Shown here: positions 63,181 to 64,000 of the stretch, piece by piece | Numbering within the stretch: position 1 is the first letter of the stretch | Layout: each line of letters starts with the position of its first letter | Assembly (NCBI GenBank): GCA_020883125.1 | Contig: JAHREW010000016.1 | Coordinates: 57,321 to 121,320, forward strand | Source of the DNA: Microcoleus sp. CAWBG506 | Lineage (GTDB): Bacteria; Cyanobacteriota; Cyanobacteriia; Cyanobacteriales; Microcoleaceae | Reading direction: 5' to 3' | Length of the DNA: 64,000 bases | Notes under the pieces: model-generated | Told to the model about the DNA's origin: nothing | Databases searched by the model: none | What the model saw: the letters and a program-made list of their open reading frames with translations, nothing else | Made by a program: the position numbers and the translations under genes

Positions 63181-63328
63181 AGGGACACAACAATGTTGTG
63201 TCCCTACAATTAATCACGGTAGTCCAAGGGCACTGCCGTGTCCTCTATATCATTCCGGCACAGCCGGAATGGATATGACACAACAATGTTGTGTCATATC
63301 CTCAAGACACAATAATAATGTTGTGTCC
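63181..63328. repeat. Cluster of four GTGTCC-type palindromes
   Basis: Four successive inverted repeats: AGGGACACAAC-AAT-GTTGTGTCCCT (63181-63205), CATTCCGGC-ACA-GCCGGAATG (63251-63271), GATATGACACAAC-AAT-GTTGTGTCATATC (63272-63300), and an imperfect GACACAATAATAATGTTGTGTC. They share the GACACAAC/GTTGTGTC core, like a hairpin array. The same GGGACAC arms appear at 46174-46202. Confidence 0.8.
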
Positions 63329-63742
63329 CTAATTAGCGAGCGTGCCACCGGCAGCTTGAAAACGAGCTCGCGCACGTTTAATTGCTTGCTTAGCTTGAAT
63401 TTGCTCTTGGAGAGTGCCATTAGTGGACTTTTCCAAACGAGCTTCTGCTTCAGTGTAGGCAGCACGGGCAGTTTCTCGATCAATTTTGTCACCTTTTTCG
63501 GCGCCATTGACCAGAACCGTCACTCGATTTTCTTGGATTTCTGCAAAGCCACCCATCAGAGCAATAGACACCCACTCCTTACCAGGACGGACGCGCATCA
63601 CTCCGGTATCCAAAGCAGTCAACATCGGAGCGTGACCGCTTAAAATACCCAATTGGCCTGTAGTGCTCGGCAGAATTACTTCTTCAGCATTGGAATCCCA
63701 AACAGTTTTGTCTGGGGCAACTACGCGCACAGTTAATGTCAT
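63329..63742 (-). CDS. atpC: ATP synthase epsilon subunit
   Basis: This 137-residue epsilon subunit of CF1-type ATP synthase couples the rotor to gamma and inhibits hydrolysis. The N-terminal beta-sandwich [40 protein letters not shown] is complete, and the C-terminal helical hairpin [30 protein letters not shown] is present. In cyanobacteria it normally follows atpB (beta), which would be to the right of the window, transcribed in the same direction. An AAGGA ribosome binding site lies just upstream of ATG 63742, and the heptamer repeat array begins about a dozen bases before the start codon. Confidence 0.97.
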   Translation of the reverse strand: MTLTVRVVAPDKTVWDSNAEEVILPSTTGQLGILSGHAPMLTALDTGVMRVRPGKEWVSIALMGGFAEIQENRVTVLVNGAEKGDKIDRETARAAYTEAEARLEKSTNGTLQEQIQAKQAIKRARARFQAAGGTLAN

Positions 63743-63753
63743 AAATTGTCCTT

Positions 63754-64000
63754 AGTCAGAAGTTATTAGTCAGCAGTCATTAGTCAGCAGTCATTAGTCA
63801 GCAGTCATTAGTCAGCAGTCAGTAGTCAGTAGTCAGTAGTCAGCAGTCATTAGTCAGCAGTCATTAGTCAGCAGTCATTAGTCAGCAGTCAGTAGTCAGC
63901 AGTCATTAGTCAGCAGTCATTAGTCAGCAGTCATTAGTCAGCAGTCATTAGTCAGCAGTCATTAGTCAGCAGTCATTAGTCAGCAGTCAGTAGTCAGTAG
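63754..64000. repeat. Heptanucleotide tandem repeat array (STRR-like)
   Basis: From 63754 to the end of the window about 35 units of seven bases follow AGTCANN, mainly AGTCAGC, AGTCATT and AGTCAGT. The array probably continues beyond the window toward atpB. It sits in the atpB-atpC intergenic region by position. Confidence 0.95.

Noticed and set aside
62945..63643. 232-codon plus-strand open frame
   Set aside because: It crosses the small DUF7734-like gene, the palindrome cluster and the antisense of atpC and has no recognisable fold.
63754..64000. Possible CRISPR array at the window end
   Set aside because: A seven-base unit without spacers is a microsatellite-like tandem array.

Overview
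The window looks like a piece of a filamentous non-heterocystous cyanobacterial chromosome (Oscillatoriales, Microcoleus/Oscillatoria-like; the exact taxon is my inference). Cyanobacterial markers are light-independent protochlorophyllide reductase subunit ChlB, a PsaX photosystem I subunit, CP12, an SLH-domain porin, many GCGATCGC (HIP1) octamers, heptanucleotide tandem repeats and several families of short intergenic hairpin repeats.

Layout. 1-5340 is an accessory island of toxin-antitoxin parts and decay: a CopG/RHH protein, Uma2, a HigB/HigA-like pair, an orphan antitoxin, a TacT/TacA-like acetyltransferase pair, a DUF433 antitoxin, a PIN-toxin remnant cut exactly by a hairpin element, a duplicated ~110-bp leader and an unrecognised 216-aa protein. 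5400-6926 is chlB. 7614-13130 is a very large Ser/Thr kinase-ATPase-GAF-histidine kinase, followed by an internally deleted ABC exporter pseudogene, tRNA-Tyr and tRNA-Thr. 14193-21618 holds core genes: a PfkB kinase, a CheY-like regulator, lipoyl synthase, psaX, an orphan sugar ABC permease, an acetyltransferase, a pilin-like secreted protein and purN.

21820-31598 reads as a signalling-to-polysaccharide module: diguanylate cyclase, REC-EAL phosphodiesterase, REC-LuxR regulator, a glycosyltransferase remnant, a polysaccharide polymerase/ligase, a WecG/TagA transferase, a GT4 transferase and a methyltransferase. Next come an AlkB-like dioxygenase, a 1031-aa membrane protein with about seven copies of an unrecognised ~70-residue repeat, and a CHASE4 hybrid histidine kinase with two receivers and Hpt. 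41579-44679 is a Rieske oxygenase beside an FAD/Rieske carotenoid-desaturase-like fusion, a candidate aromatic-carotenoid pair. A dead TnpB element lies immediately upstream of it.

46411-52951 contains a dimethylformamidase-like protein, a CHAT-family cysteine protease with an intact His/Cys dyad, a 698-residue two-ended protein with a long disordered middle, and a glycosyltransferase. 53607-64000 contains an SLH porin, a FIST sensor protein, cp12 (with an IS200/IS605-type remnant in its upstream region), a DUF3177 membrane protein, a dCache-histidine kinase-receiver-adenylate cyclase, a small conserved protein, a palindrome cluster and the ATP synthase epsilon gene. The upstream side of that last gene is filled to the window edge by heptamer repeats.

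The most unusual items are the seven-repeat membrane protein, the CHAT protease next to a disordered-linker protein, the hairpin mosaic that supplied a stop codon to one antitoxin gene and truncated a toxin gene, and the TnpB gene that has lost both a codon and the predicted catalytic Glu at RuvC-II.
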